Source: UBA5734 sp964528645
GTDB taxonomy: Bacteria; Bacillota; Clostridia; Saccharofermentanales; UBA5734
Direction of reading: 5' to 3'
DNA length: 64,000 bases
Assembly: GCA_964528645.1 (NCBI GenBank)
Contig: CAZGSR010000004.1
Coordinates: 1-64,000 of the forward strand
Shown: in pieces, positions 18,105 through 25,829 of the stretch
Layout of the letters: the number at the start of each line of letters is the position of its first letter
Numbering within the stretch: position 1 is the stretch's first letter
The notes under the pieces: model-generated
What the model saw: only the letters and a program-made list of their open reading frames with translations
The model's database searches: none
Told to the model about the DNA's origin: nothing
Position numbers and translations under genes: made by a program

Positions 18105-19979
18105 CTATAGCTGGAACTCGAGCAACAGTCCGCACAGGGGCGGGATCTGGACTTCGAGGCTCTGCTCCTGTCCATGGCTGGCTTCGGCAATCGTGGTAAA
18201 TGTGCCATTCTGGCCGCCACAGTCGTAGTCACTGCCGCCAAAGCCAGCGGAGTCGGAATTGAGCAAGATCTTGTAAGTGCCTGGGCGGGGAACGCCAAAG
18301 CGATAGTGCGGCAGCGGATTGGGGGTGAGGTTGATGACCGTCACCACCAGCTTGTCCTCGGCCAGGGCTTTGCGAGCGAAAATGTAGACACTGTTGTCAG
18401 CATCATCAGCACTGATCCACTCGAAACCACTCCAGTCGTGGTCATCGGCCCAGAAGGCTGGCTGATCCAGATAAACATGGTTCAGTGTGCGGACAAACTG
18501 CTGCATCAGTCGGTGATTCTCATACTCGAGCAGGAACCACTCCAGTTGCTCATAGAAGCGCCATTCGATGAACTGGCCGAATTCGCCTCCCATGAACATC
18601 AGTTTGCCGCCGGGATGGCTCATGTAATAGGCGTACAAAGCCCGGAGATTAGCGAACTTTTTCCACAGGTCGCCGGGCATGCGGTCCAGAAGGGATCGTT
18701 TGCCATGGACGACTTCGTCATGGGAAAACGGTAAGATAAATCGCTCGGAAAAGGCGTACATCAGGGAGAAAGACAGCTGGTTCTGGTGCCATTTGCGGTA
18801 TACGTAGTCCCGGCCCATATAGTCGAGTGTGTCATGCATCCAACCCATGTTCCACTTGTGGGTAAAGCCAAGGCCACCATTCTCCGGGCTCTCGGTGACA
18901 TGCGGCCAGGCGGTGGATTCCTCGGCGACCATCAGGACGCCGGGCATCTGGGCCCGGATCGTACCATTCAGATGGCGCAGGAAATCGATCGCCTCGATGT
19001 TCTCAGTGCCTCCGTAGACATTGGGCACATATTCGGTCCTGCCATAATTGCGGTAAAGCATGCTGCTCACGGCGTCGACACGCAGTCCATCGATGTGGAA
19101 CTCGCGCAGCCAGAAAAAGGCATTGGAAACCAGGAAAGAGACGACTTCCTTTTTCGAGAAGTCGAACACGAGGGTCCCCCACTCCATATGCTCACCCATG
19201 CGGACATCGGCATACTCGAACAAGGGGGTTCCGTCGAATTTCGCCAGGCCGAACGCATCCCGTGGGAAATGGGCCGGAACCCAGTCCAGGATGACCCGGA
19301 TCCCCTTCTGGTGCAGGTGGTCGATCAGGAATTTAAAATCGGCAGGGGTACCGAAACGGCTGGTGACGCTGTAGTAGCCGGTCACCTGGTAGCCCCAGGA
19401 CGCATCGAGCGGATGCTCGCTGATCGGCATCAGCTCGACAGTGTTATAGCCCATATCAAGGACATAATCAGCCAGCTCCAGGGCAATCTCGCGATAGGTC
19501 AGGAAACTGCCGTCCTCGTGGCAACGCCAGGAACCGAGATGGACTTCGTAGATATTGAGCGGGAAATCAGACAAAGCCGGGGGGCGGCTGTCCAGCCACG
19601 AATCGTCGTGCCAGCTATAGTCATCCGGATCGTACAGGACAGAGGCTGTATTGGGTCTGAGCTCGCTCCAGCGGGCAAAGGGGTCTGCCTTGAGTTCGGT
19701 ATGACCATAAGGGGTGGTGATGGCATATTTGTACAGGTCGCCGTCCCTGGCTCCTGGGACGAAACCTGTCCAGATTCCCGTGGTCCCCAGACGCTCCATC
19801 GGATGCGTTTTGACATTCCATTCATTGAACGTGCCAGCGATGGCCACCTGGCGGGCATGGGGGGCCCAGACAGCAAAGCGGTAGCCTGACTCACCCTCGA
19901 CGTCGGGGGCAGGAAAAGCGCCTAGTAGATTGTAGCTCATGTAATCGAGACCATTGTTGAACAAGAACGCTTGATCCAT
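18105..19979 (-). CDS. glgB: 1,4-alpha-glucan branching enzyme
   Basis: A 624-residue GH13 branching enzyme that creates alpha-1,6 branches in glycogen. A CBM48-type beta domain (FAVWAPHARQVAIAGTFNEW) occupies residues 30-110, then the barrel. Catalytic motifs are GLRVDAVSSMLY (nucleophile Asp), MVAEESTAWP (acid/base Glu) and FSHDEVVHGKRSL. I choose ATG 19979 because the AGGTG ribosome site is 5 bases before it; a GTG two codons upstream would be too close. It is the first gene of the operon. Confidence 0.96.
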   Translation of the reverse strand: MDQAFLFNNGLDYMSYNLLGAFPAPDVEGESGYRFAVWAPHARQVAIAGTFNEWNVKTHPMERLGTTGIWTGFVPGARDGDLYKYAITTPYGHTELKADPFARWSELRPNTASVLYDPDDYSWHDDSWLDSRPPALSDFPLNIYEVHLGSWRCHEDGSFLTYREIALELADYVLDMGYNTVELMPISEHPLDASWGYQVTGYYSVTSRFGTPADFKFLIDHLHQKGIRVILDWVPAHFPRDAFGLAKFDGTPLFEYADVRMGEHMEWGTLVFDFSKKEVVSFLVSNAFFWLREFHIDGLRVDAVSSMLYRNYGRTEYVPNVYGGTENIEAIDFLRHLNGTIRAQMPGVLMVAEESTAWPHVTESPENGGLGFTHKWNMGWMHDTLDYMGRDYVYRKWHQNQLSFSLMYAFSERFILPFSHDEVVHGKRSLLDRMPGDLWKKFANLRALYAYYMSHPGGKLMFMGGEFGQFIEWRFYEQLEWFLLEYENHRLMQQFVRTLNHVYLDQPAFWADDHDWSGFEWISADDADNSVYIFARKALAEDKLVVTVINLTPNPLPHYRFGVPRPGTYKILLNSDSAGFGGSDYDCGGQNGTFTTIAEASHGQEQSLEVQIPPLCGLLLEFQL

Positions 19980-20015
19980 ACTCACACCTGCTTTGCACGA
20001 GATTCAGTTAAAATC

Positions 20016-20043
20016 ATTATACCGTATTTGTGATGCTGCACAA
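20016..20043 (-). promoter_or_regulatory. Promoter of the glycogen operon
   Basis: On the minus strand a perfect TATAAT (20016-20021) lies 16 bases after TTGTGC (20038-20043). Transcription would begin about 30 bases upstream of the glgB start. No operator is evident. Confidence 0.55.
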
Positions 20044-20046
20044 GAA

Positions 20047-20074
20047 ATAAAAGGTGGCTGCCACCACCTTTTAT
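20047..20074 (-). terminator. Terminator of the oxidoreductase operon
   Basis: An 11-bp stem (20047-20057 with 20064-20074) closes a 6-base loop. On the minus strand it is followed by a T-rich run (TTTTATTTCTT), placed 42 bases after the gamma-subunit stop. It separates this operon from the glycogen promoter immediately downstream. Confidence 0.85.
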
Positions 20075-20116
20075 CTGATTCTTACAATTAATTGCGTCAT
20101 TATTTAGCTATTTCGG

Positions 20117-20662
20117 TCAAGTAGACTCCTGAAAAGCTGCGCCAGTGTCAAAAGCTGCCATTTCCTGCGGAATCAGGTGGTGGTGGCGAGCGGGCAATGC
20201 ATCAGCCAGGGACTTTTCGAAAGAGTCGCGGGTGAAGCAGCCTGTCTGGTTCTGGAGGCAGCCGAGCAAGTAGATGATGGCAAAGGTGATATTGCCAGCC
20301 TCGACTGCCAATGTGGATGCAGGGATCTGGAACACACGGACATCCCGGCGCGCCGGGACGTTCAGGACGAGGGAGCTGTCCATGATCACCAGTCCGCCGG
20401 GCTTGACGTGGCCAATGAAACGGTCGAGCGAGGGGCCATTCATGACGATCAGGACATCGGCTTCATTGATGACAGGAGATCCGATCGGTTCATCGGAAAT
20501 GACCACGCTGCAGTTGGCGGTGCCGCCACGCATTTCCGGTCCGTAGGACGGGAACCAGGAAACTTCACGATTCTCCATCAGGGCTGCCGTGGCGATGAAC
20601 TTGCCTCCGGACAAAATGCCCTGTCCGCCAAATCCGGCAATGATCACGGAAAAATCGATCAT
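20117..20662 (-). CDS. 2-oxoacid:ferredoxin oxidoreductase, gamma subunit
   Basis: A 181-residue gamma subunit of a 2-oxoacid (branched-chain or 2-oxoglutarate type) ferredoxin oxidoreductase. The opening FSVIIAGFGGQGILSGGK, the YGPEMRGGTANCSV segment and the LLGCLQ helix are family hallmarks. It belongs to the complex that decarboxylates a 2-oxoacid to the acyl-CoA while reducing ferredoxin. It starts 2 bases after the beta-subunit stop and is the last gene of the operon. Confidence 0.92.
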   Translation of the reverse strand: MIDFSVIIAGFGGQGILSGGKFIATAALMENREVSWFPSYGPEMRGGTANCSVVISDEPIGSPVINEADVLIVMNGPSLDRFIGHVKPGGLVIMDSSLVLNVPARRDVRVFQIPASTLAVEAGNITFAIIYLLGCLQNQTGCFTRDSFEKSLADALPARHHHLIPQEMAAFDTGAAFQEST

Positions 20663-20664
20663 GG

Positions 20665-21411
20665 TCAGACCTCCAGTTCTTGCCCGCGATACACACCGAG
20701 CGGGTATTGTTTGAACATCGCATCTTCCATCCAGCGCAATGAAGAAACCGGATCTTTGCCCCAGTTGGTCGGACAGGTCGAGAGGATTTCGACCATGGAA
20801 AAGCCCAATCCTTCCTGCTGGACCCGGAAAGCCTTGCGGATGGCTTTCTTGGCCTTGTTGATATGGGCAAAATCATTGACTGCGACGCGTTCCACGTAGA
20901 CGGCCCCGCGCAAAGTCGCGATCATCTCGCTGACATTGATTGGAAATCCTTCAAATTCAGGTCGGCGGCCAAACGGCGAGGTCGTTGTCACCTGGCCAAC
21001 CAGGGTCGTCGGGGCCATCTGGCCGGACGTCATGCCATAGATGGCGTTATTGACAAAAAAGGTGGAGATTTTTTCACCACGGGCGGCCGCATGGACGATC
21101 TCAGCTGCACCAATGGCAGCCAGATCGCCATCGCCCTGATAGGTGAAAACCATGTTGTCCGGATGGACGCGCTTGATCGCTGTGCCGACGGCCGGTGCCC
21201 GGCCATGGGCCGCCTGAATCATGTCGCAGGCGAAATATTCATAGTTGTTATAGGTGCATCCGACCGGTGACACGCCAACGGTGGTGTCCAGGATATTCAT
21301 CTCGACCATGACTTCGGCGATCAGGCGGTGGATGATGCCATGGGTGCAACCGGGGCAGTAATGGAAGGGCTTGTCTGTCAAGCCGGTGGTGCGGGTAAAG
21401 ACTGGTTTCAT
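20665..21411 (-). CDS. 2-oxoacid:ferredoxin oxidoreductase, beta (TPP) subunit
   Basis: A 248-residue thiamine-diphosphate-binding subunit. It has the early Cys pair (YCPGCTHG) and the TPP/Mg motif GDGDLAAIG with the following Asn (NNAIYGMTSGQ). The order and lengths fit the Vor/Kor type rather than the large single-chain pyruvate enzyme. Its start overlaps the end of the alpha-subunit gene by 4 bases. Confidence 0.93.
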   Translation of the reverse strand: MKPVFTRTTGLTDKPFHYCPGCTHGIIHRLIAEVMVEMNILDTTVGVSPVGCTYNNYEYFACDMIQAAHGRAPAVGTAIKRVHPDNMVFTYQGDGDLAAIGAAEIVHAAARGEKISTFFVNNAIYGMTSGQMAPTTLVGQVTTTSPFGRRPEFEGFPINVSEMIATLRGAVYVERVAVNDFAHINKAKKAIRKAFRVQQEGLGFSMVEILSTCPTNWGKDPVSSLRWMEDAMFKQYPLGVYRGQELEV

Positions 21412-22481
21412 GTCGCGCTCCTCCCTGCCAGCTGGCGCACCAGCTCGAGGATTTCCTGCACAGTGGGCAGATTGCCGCCGGTGCGGCCGTGGAAATGGAC
21501 GGGTTTGACGCCATTGACGGCAAGCCGGACATCCTCGACCATCTGGCCGCAGTTCAATTCAATATCTAGAAAGGCTTTGACCGATGGTTGCGCTGCGATG
21601 TCCGCGTACGTCTGGCTCGGAAAAGGCCACAAGGTGATCGGACGGACCAGTCCAACCTTGATCCCCTCTTTGGCTGCCTGGTGCATGACATTGCGGCAGA
21701 TCCGGCTGGTCAGGCCAAACGCAGTCAGGACGACCTCGGCGTCGTCACAGTCGACGGTTTCAACGCGGGTCTCGCGGCGTGTGACGTCTGCATATTTGGC
21801 CTGGAGCTTGGCGTTAAACACCTCCATGACATCCGCTTCGATGTAGATGGACTGGATGGTGTTGTGTTCAGCACGGCCCTTGCGGCCAGTCAGAGCCCAG
21901 GGCTTTTCAACTTGTTCGATCGGTTCGGTTTCCCGGAAAGCCACTGGCTCCATCATCTGGCCCAGCGCACCGTCACCCAGGATCAGGGCCAGCATGCGGT
22001 AGCGGTCTGCCAGGTTGAAAGCCTCGACGGTCAGTTCATACAGTTCCTGGATGCTGGCCGGGGCCAGGACGATGTTGCGATAGTCACCATGGCCGCCGCC
22101 CTTGGTGGCCTGGAAGTAGTCACCCTGGGCCGGCAGAATTCCACCCAGGCCGGGGCCGGAGCGGACCACATTGACCACGACGGCCGGCAGTTCAGCACCG
22201 GCGATGTAGGAGAACCCCTCCTGCTTGAGGCTGATGCCAGGACTGGAACTGGTCGTCATGACCCGGGCACCCGCAGCAGCTGCGCCATAGACCATGTTAA
22301 TCGCAGCGACCTCACTTTCGGCCTGCAGCATGGTGCCACCGACCTCCGGCATACGCTTGGCCATGTAGTGCATAACCTCAGTCTGTGGCGTGATCGGATA
22401 ACCAAAATAATGGCGGCAGCCCGCGCGGACAGCCGCTTCAGCAATGACTTCGTTCCCTTTCATCAGGACACGGCTTGACAT
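21408..22481 (-). CDS. vorB: 2-oxoacid:ferredoxin oxidoreductase, alpha subunit (VorB type)
   Basis: A 357-residue alpha subunit most like the VorB (3-methyl-2-oxobutanoate dehydrogenase) group. Landmarks are MKGNEVIAEAAVRAGCR, GYPITPQTEVMHYM, SSSPGISLKQEG and ILPAQGDYFQATKGG. I choose ATG 22481 because AGGAGG lies 6 bases upstream; the open frame extends 18 codons further without a ribosome site. Substrate (2-oxoisovalerate versus 2-oxoglutarate) is inferred only from this resemblance. It needs low-potential ferredoxin and an anaerobic cell. Confidence 0.92.
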   Translation of the reverse strand: MSSRVLMKGNEVIAEAAVRAGCRHYFGYPITPQTEVMHYMAKRMPEVGGTMLQAESEVAAINMVYGAAAAGARVMTTSSSPGISLKQEGFSYIAGAELPAVVVNVVRSGPGLGGILPAQGDYFQATKGGGHGDYRNIVLAPASIQELYELTVEAFNLADRYRMLALILGDGALGQMMEPVAFRETEPIEQVEKPWALTGRKGRAEHNTIQSIYIEADVMEVFNAKLQAKYADVTRRETRVETVDCDDAEVVLTAFGLTSRICRNVMHQAAKEGIKVGLVRPITLWPFPSQTYADIAAQPSVKAFLDIELNCGQMVEDVRLAVNGVKPVHFHGRTGGNLPTVQEILELVRQLAGRSAT

Positions 22482-22491
22482 GGCGTTCCTC

Positions 22492-22698
22492 CTAGCGATA
22501 AACGGTGATGACGACGTCCGGGCAGATGGTCGCACACAGCGTGCAGCCTGTGCACCGGTCCATGTCGACGATACCGGCCGGATGGAATCCCTTGCTGTTC
22601 AGCTTGTCCTTCTGCAGGGCGATGATCTTCTGCGGGCAGACAGAAACACAAAGGCCGCAGCCTTTGCATCGTTCTTCAGTGAATTCGGTTCTGGGCAT
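22492..22698 (-). CDS. 2[4Fe-4S] ferredoxin subunit (delta) of the oxidoreductase
   Basis: A 68-residue protein with two classical CxxCxxCxxxCP clusters (CKGCGLCVSVCP and CTGCTLCATICP). It carries electrons within the 2-oxoacid oxidoreductase complex. The start is ATG 22698, 7 bases after AAGGAG. The operon order is delta-alpha-beta-gamma, and this is the first gene, 10 bases before vorB. Confidence 0.93.
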   Translation of the reverse strand: MPRTEFTEERCKGCGLCVSVCPQKIIALQKDKLNSKGFHPAGIVDMDRCTGCTLCATICPDVVITVYR

Positions 22699-22762
22699 AC
22701 GGTCTCCTTGTAGCGGCGAAAGGCAGTGGGTAGATGAATGGTCTGTATACAATCTTTTTCTG

Positions 22763-22791
22763 ATTATAGGCTTTGTCCGAAAAAGCCGCAA
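22763..22791 (-). promoter_or_regulatory. Promoter of the 2-oxoacid oxidoreductase operon
   Basis: On the minus strand TTGCGG (22786-22791), a 17-base spacer and TATAAT (22763-22768) form a good sigma-A-type promoter about 65 bases before the ferredoxin gene. The apgM promoter carries the same -35 hexamer and spacing. Confidence 0.7.
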
Positions 22792-22824
22792 GCTTTACTC
22801 GATCGGGGTTCTTTGCTTATTATC

Positions 22825-23403
22825 GTGAAATGTTTATTAAGCAACAAGGGGGTCGCGCGAAGGGTGCGCCCAAAATCGGCAATTGCCGAAATCTGCACCA
22901 GGGGTGGCGCGAAGGGTGGCCCCGCGGGCGGAATATTCACGATCTGGGGCCAGGGGTGGCCGTAGGTCTGGCACTTTGGATGGAATTTTCCACAATTGGG
23001 GTCGGTGCACCAAAACGGCAACAACTCCGGGAGGTCCGAATACGCCTGCGGCAGAAGCCTTCTCCAGATCAAGCCAAGATCTTCCACTTATATGCTCCGA
23101 CATAGGAAAGGAACGTTCCGCCGCTATGTCGGAGCCCTTTTTTGGAACATTTTCGACGAGGCGTCAACCGCCTGCAGCTGTAGGCTTCACAAGTGCATTG
23201 CAGATCTTCCACAAAAAGTGGACCGACCCCCAATCCGGAACATTCCGCAATAAGGGCCACCCCTCGCGCCACCTCCGACCCCAAATCCGGAACATTCCGT
23301 CCACTGTGCCAGGCTTGGCCGTACCTCTGGCCCCAAAACCGGAATGTTCCGCCCACAGTGCCACCCGTCGCGCCACGTCTGGAACCAAGCATGAAATGTT
23401 CCG
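22825..23403. repeat. 579-bp quasi-palindrome made of 52-bp units
   Basis: Four plus-strand units begin at 22825, 22877, 22929 and 22981. Mirror-image minus-strand units begin at 23403, 23351, 23299 and 23247. Spacing is exactly 52 in each arm. Most units open with a GGAA-N2-TTCC-like palindrome (for example CGGAATGTTCCG) and share a GGGGYCRG and a GGCGCGA-GGGTGGC block; identity between units is roughly 60-75 percent by eye. Every mirrored pair is centred on 23114, where a GGAACGTTCC palindrome sits in a hairpin loop. The stretch lies between two same-strand genes. Open frames through it are only stop-poor repeat. Function is unknown. Confidence 0.85.
23094..23143 (+). terminator. Central hairpin with T run in the 52-bp array
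   Basis: A perfect 12-bp stem (GCTCCGACATAG, 23094-23105, with 23124-23135) encloses an 18-base loop holding GGAACGTTCC (23110-23119). CC and six Ts follow at 23138-23143. It has the form of a plus-strand intrinsic terminator, but no plus-strand gene precedes it, so it may end an untranslated RNA made from the left arm. Confidence 0.5.
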
Positions 23404-23430
23404 TATGCGTAGTCAGAATTGGCGCGAGTA

Positions 23431-24258
23431 TCAGCGGTCAGTTGGATAATGGATCGAGCGGACAAGGTTCAGCACCGGCAAATCAACCAAGATGCTGTCG
23501 TCTACTCGCACATCCGCTTGCATGGACACATCGGACCCATCGGTTCCATCAGCCGCATCAGCCAACTCTGGTTCTTCCATCGTCGCGGCAAACACAATTG
23601 GCAGACCGGCCAGGCGGGCGCCTGCGGTCACGATCGGATAGCTCTCCTCGATCAGGTGCCAGTTTGCGACCTCCAGCAAGTTGGCATTGTCGACTATCCC
23701 ATGAAGGCGCAGGCCGGTCGCGGACTCGATATCTGCGGCGGCGCGGGCAATGCCTTCCGGGGTCCCTGTCATGGGTCGGTAGGGATTGACCACCAGATTG
23801 ATGGCAAAATCTTCGCCGGCCAACCGGTTGCGCAGAGAACCGACGACACGGGCACCGAGGTCTTCACCGCCGATGTCGAGGACGGCCAGGACGTCGGGAT
23901 TGTCAAATACGGAAAAGACCTGGGGTGGCAAGGACGGGACATCAACATTGGTATTGGCGTACATCGAGGCAACGAGCTCGATCTGGTTGTCAGCCAGCAA
24001 AGCACGCGCGTCAGCTGAGCGGTAGTAGGGATTGATCATATCAAGATCACACAGGATGACGCGTTGGCCTTCCTGCCTGACGTTTCTGGCCAGCCAGAGG
24101 GCGAAATTGACACTGATTTCGGATTTGCCGCTGCCGTAAGCGCCGACGAAAACGGTAATCCGGGCTGGGGTACCGGTCATTCCATGACCGGATGCCATTC
24201 CATGACCGGATGTCATTTCGCGACCAGGTTGCCGATTTCGAGTGATAAATTGAGGCAT
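23431..24258 (-). CDS. P-loop ATPase (CobQ/MinD-like) next to the oxidoreductase
   Basis: A 275-residue nucleotide-binding protein. After a short N-terminal tail it has a P-loop GAYGSGKSE (near 37-45), CDLDMINPYYR (switch I-like), VLDIGGEDLGAR (Walker B-like) and VNPYRPMTGT. The fold is that of MinD/CobQ-type ATPases. Similar genes accompany 2-oxoacid oxidoreductase operons, so an iron-sulfur or cofactor-related role is conceivable but not shown. ATG 24258 follows AAAGG by 7 bases. Residues 15-28 come from two copies of an 18-bp direct repeat (24178-24195 and 24196-24213), which codes a doubled SGHGM motif just before the domain. Confidence 0.7.
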   Translation of the reverse strand: MPQFITRNRQPGREMTSGHGMASGHGMTGTPARITVFVGAYGSGKSEISVNFALWLARNVRQEGQRVILCDLDMINPYYRSADARALLADNQIELVASMYANTNVDVPSLPPQVFSVFDNPDVLAVLDIGGEDLGARVVGSLRNRLAGEDFAINLVVNPYRPMTGTPEGIARAAADIESATGLRLHGIVDNANLLEVANWHLIEESYPIVTAGARLAGLPIVFAATMEEPELADAADGTDGSDVSMQADVRVDDSILVDLPVLNLVRSIHYPTDR

Positions 24259-24431
24259 GATAAACCTTTCTATATCGATGGAATGTTCATTTGTCGTTAT
24301 TGCACAAATCCCACTCCGCGTGATGAAATAAATTCTGGCGTGGTTTCATTGTGCGGATCCCCCAGTGCTCTGGCAAGCGCGAATGATACGCAACTGGGCA
24401 GGAAATAACGCATATTATTAAAGGCAGTGAA

Positions 24432-24478
24432 TTGCGGCCAGTTGTCTGCTTCGCTAGAATGATTCCGGATAGAATCAT
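24432..24478 (+). promoter_or_regulatory. apgM promoter with inverted repeat at the start site
   Basis: TTGCGG (24432-24437), a 17-base spacer and TAGAAT (24455-24460) form the promoter. An inverted repeat ATGATTC-N6-GAATCAT (24459-24478) begins inside the -10 and spans the expected transcription start, so it could be an operator or a 5' hairpin. Confidence 0.6.
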
Positions 24479-24526
24479 GCCACAAGATTATTCGATGCCG
24501 ACACAGGGCACATTGAGAGGTTTTAT

Positions 24527-25762
24527 ATGAAATACATCATTTTCCTGGGTGACGGCATGGCCGATCTGCCCGTTGAAACACTGGGGCACCGTACCCCCTT
24601 ACAAGTCGCCAAAAAGCCGAACATGGACCGGATGGCCGGCCTGGGAACGGCTGGTCTGGTCAAAACGGTGCCGGACACGCTTTCACCCGGCAGCGACACC
24701 GCAAACATGTCGGTCATGGGATACGACCCCGAGCTCTACTATACCGGGCGTTCGCCTCTGGAGGCGATCAGCATGTCGATCGAGATGGAGCCCGGTGATG
24801 TCGCATTCCGGACCAATCTGGTCACGCTTTCTGACGAAGAAAATTACCGGCAGCGGACCATGATCGACTATTCATCGGATGAAATCGGCAGTGACGAAGC
24901 GGCCCGCCTGATCGAGGTTGTCAACGAACGGTTCGCCACCGAAGAATTCCAGTTCTACCCGGGCAAAAGCTACCGCCACTGCCTGATCTGGAAAAACGGA
25001 CCGACCAGCATGAAGCTCGTACCGCCGCATGACATCCTGACCCAGAAGGTTACGTCCTACCTGCCATCGGGTGATGGCGCGGACAAGCTCCTGGCCATGA
25101 TGGAACAGAGCGCCCATTTCCTGCCCACTCATCCGGTCAACAAAGCTCGTGTCAAACGCGACCTGCGTCCGGCCAACTCGATCTGGATCTGGGGCCAGGG
25201 CACCCGCCCTGAACTGCCCGTTCTTTCAGAACAGTATGGCATCAAGGGATCGGTCATTTCCGCGGTAGACCTGATCAACGGCCTGGGCATCTGCGCCGGT
25301 TTGCGCGTGGTCGAAGTCCCGGGGGTGACTGGAAACATCCACACCAACTTCCGCGGCAAGGCCGAGCATGCGATCATGGAATTCGAACGCGGCCAGGATT
25401 ATGTCTACCTGCACGTCGAAGCTCCGGATGAGTGCGGCCATCGGGCAGAAACCGAAAACAAAGTCAAATCGATCGAACTGATCGACCGCGACATCATTGG
25501 CCCAGTCTGGGAATATCTTGAAAAGCATTACCAGGACACGGGGGAAGATTACCGGATCATGGTTCTGCCGGACCACCCGACCCCGCTGGCCCTGCGCACC
25601 CATACCAATGCACCGGTCCCCTTCGCCGCCTACAGCAGTGATGGAGCCTTCAAGCGCAGCGCACCTGCCTATGATGAGGTCACCTGTCAGGATTCCGAAG
25701 TGTTCATCCTCGAGGGACACACCCTGTTTGGCCGTTTCATCGCCGGGACCATCGACGGGTAA
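24527..25762 (+). CDS. apgM: Cofactor-independent phosphoglycerate mutase (ApgM type)
   Basis: A 411-residue alkaline-phosphatase-superfamily mutase that interconverts 3- and 2-phosphoglycerate in glycolysis. Metal- and phosphate-site motifs include FLGDGMADLP (6-15), the Ser-bearing PGSDTANMSVMGYDP, HVEAPDECGHR and VLPDHPTP. The length fits the archaeal-type ApgM rather than the 510-residue GpmI. The ribosome site is GAGAGG. It is a single-gene unit flanked by its own promoter and a bidirectional terminator. Confidence 0.95.
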   Translation: MKYIIFLGDGMADLPVETLGHRTPLQVAKKPNMDRMAGLGTAGLVKTVPDTLSPGSDTANMSVMGYDPELYYTGRSPLEAISMSIEMEPGDVAFRTNLVTLSDEENYRQRTMIDYSSDEIGSDEAARLIEVVNERFATEEFQFYPGKSYRHCLIWKNGPTSMKLVPPHDILTQKVTSYLPSGDGADKLLAMMEQSAHFLPTHPVNKARVKRDLRPANSIWIWGQGTRPELPVLSEQYGIKGSVISAVDLINGLGICAGLRVVEVPGVTGNIHTNFRGKAEHAIMEFERGQDYVYLHVEAPDECGHRAETENKVKSIELIDRDIIGPVWEYLEKHYQDTGEDYRIMVLPDHPTPLALRTHTNAPVPFAAYSSDGAFKRSAPAYDEVTCQDSEVFILEGHTLFGRFIAGTIDG

Positions 25763-25799
25763 TCAGGGCGACGAATAGTTGATATCTAATCAAATCTGA

Positions 25800-25829
25800 A
25801 AGGACCGGCAGGCCGACTGTCCGGTCCTT
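25800..25829. terminator. Bidirectional terminator between apgM and mutS2
   Basis: A 9-bp stem AAGGACCGG/CCGGTCCTT (25800-25808 with 25821-25829) is flanked by A- and T-rich runs on both sides. It serves the two convergent genes and overlaps the mutS2 stop codon by two bases. Confidence 0.8.

Noticed and set aside
22825..23403. CRISPR-like array
   Set aside because: The 52-bp units abut without spacers, vary between copies and run in two mirrored arms; no cas genes are near.
22764..23789. Overlapping open frames of 60-200 codons on both strands through the 52-bp array
   Set aside because: They exist only because the GC-rich repeat lacks stops in most frames; none has a ribosome site or protein-like composition.
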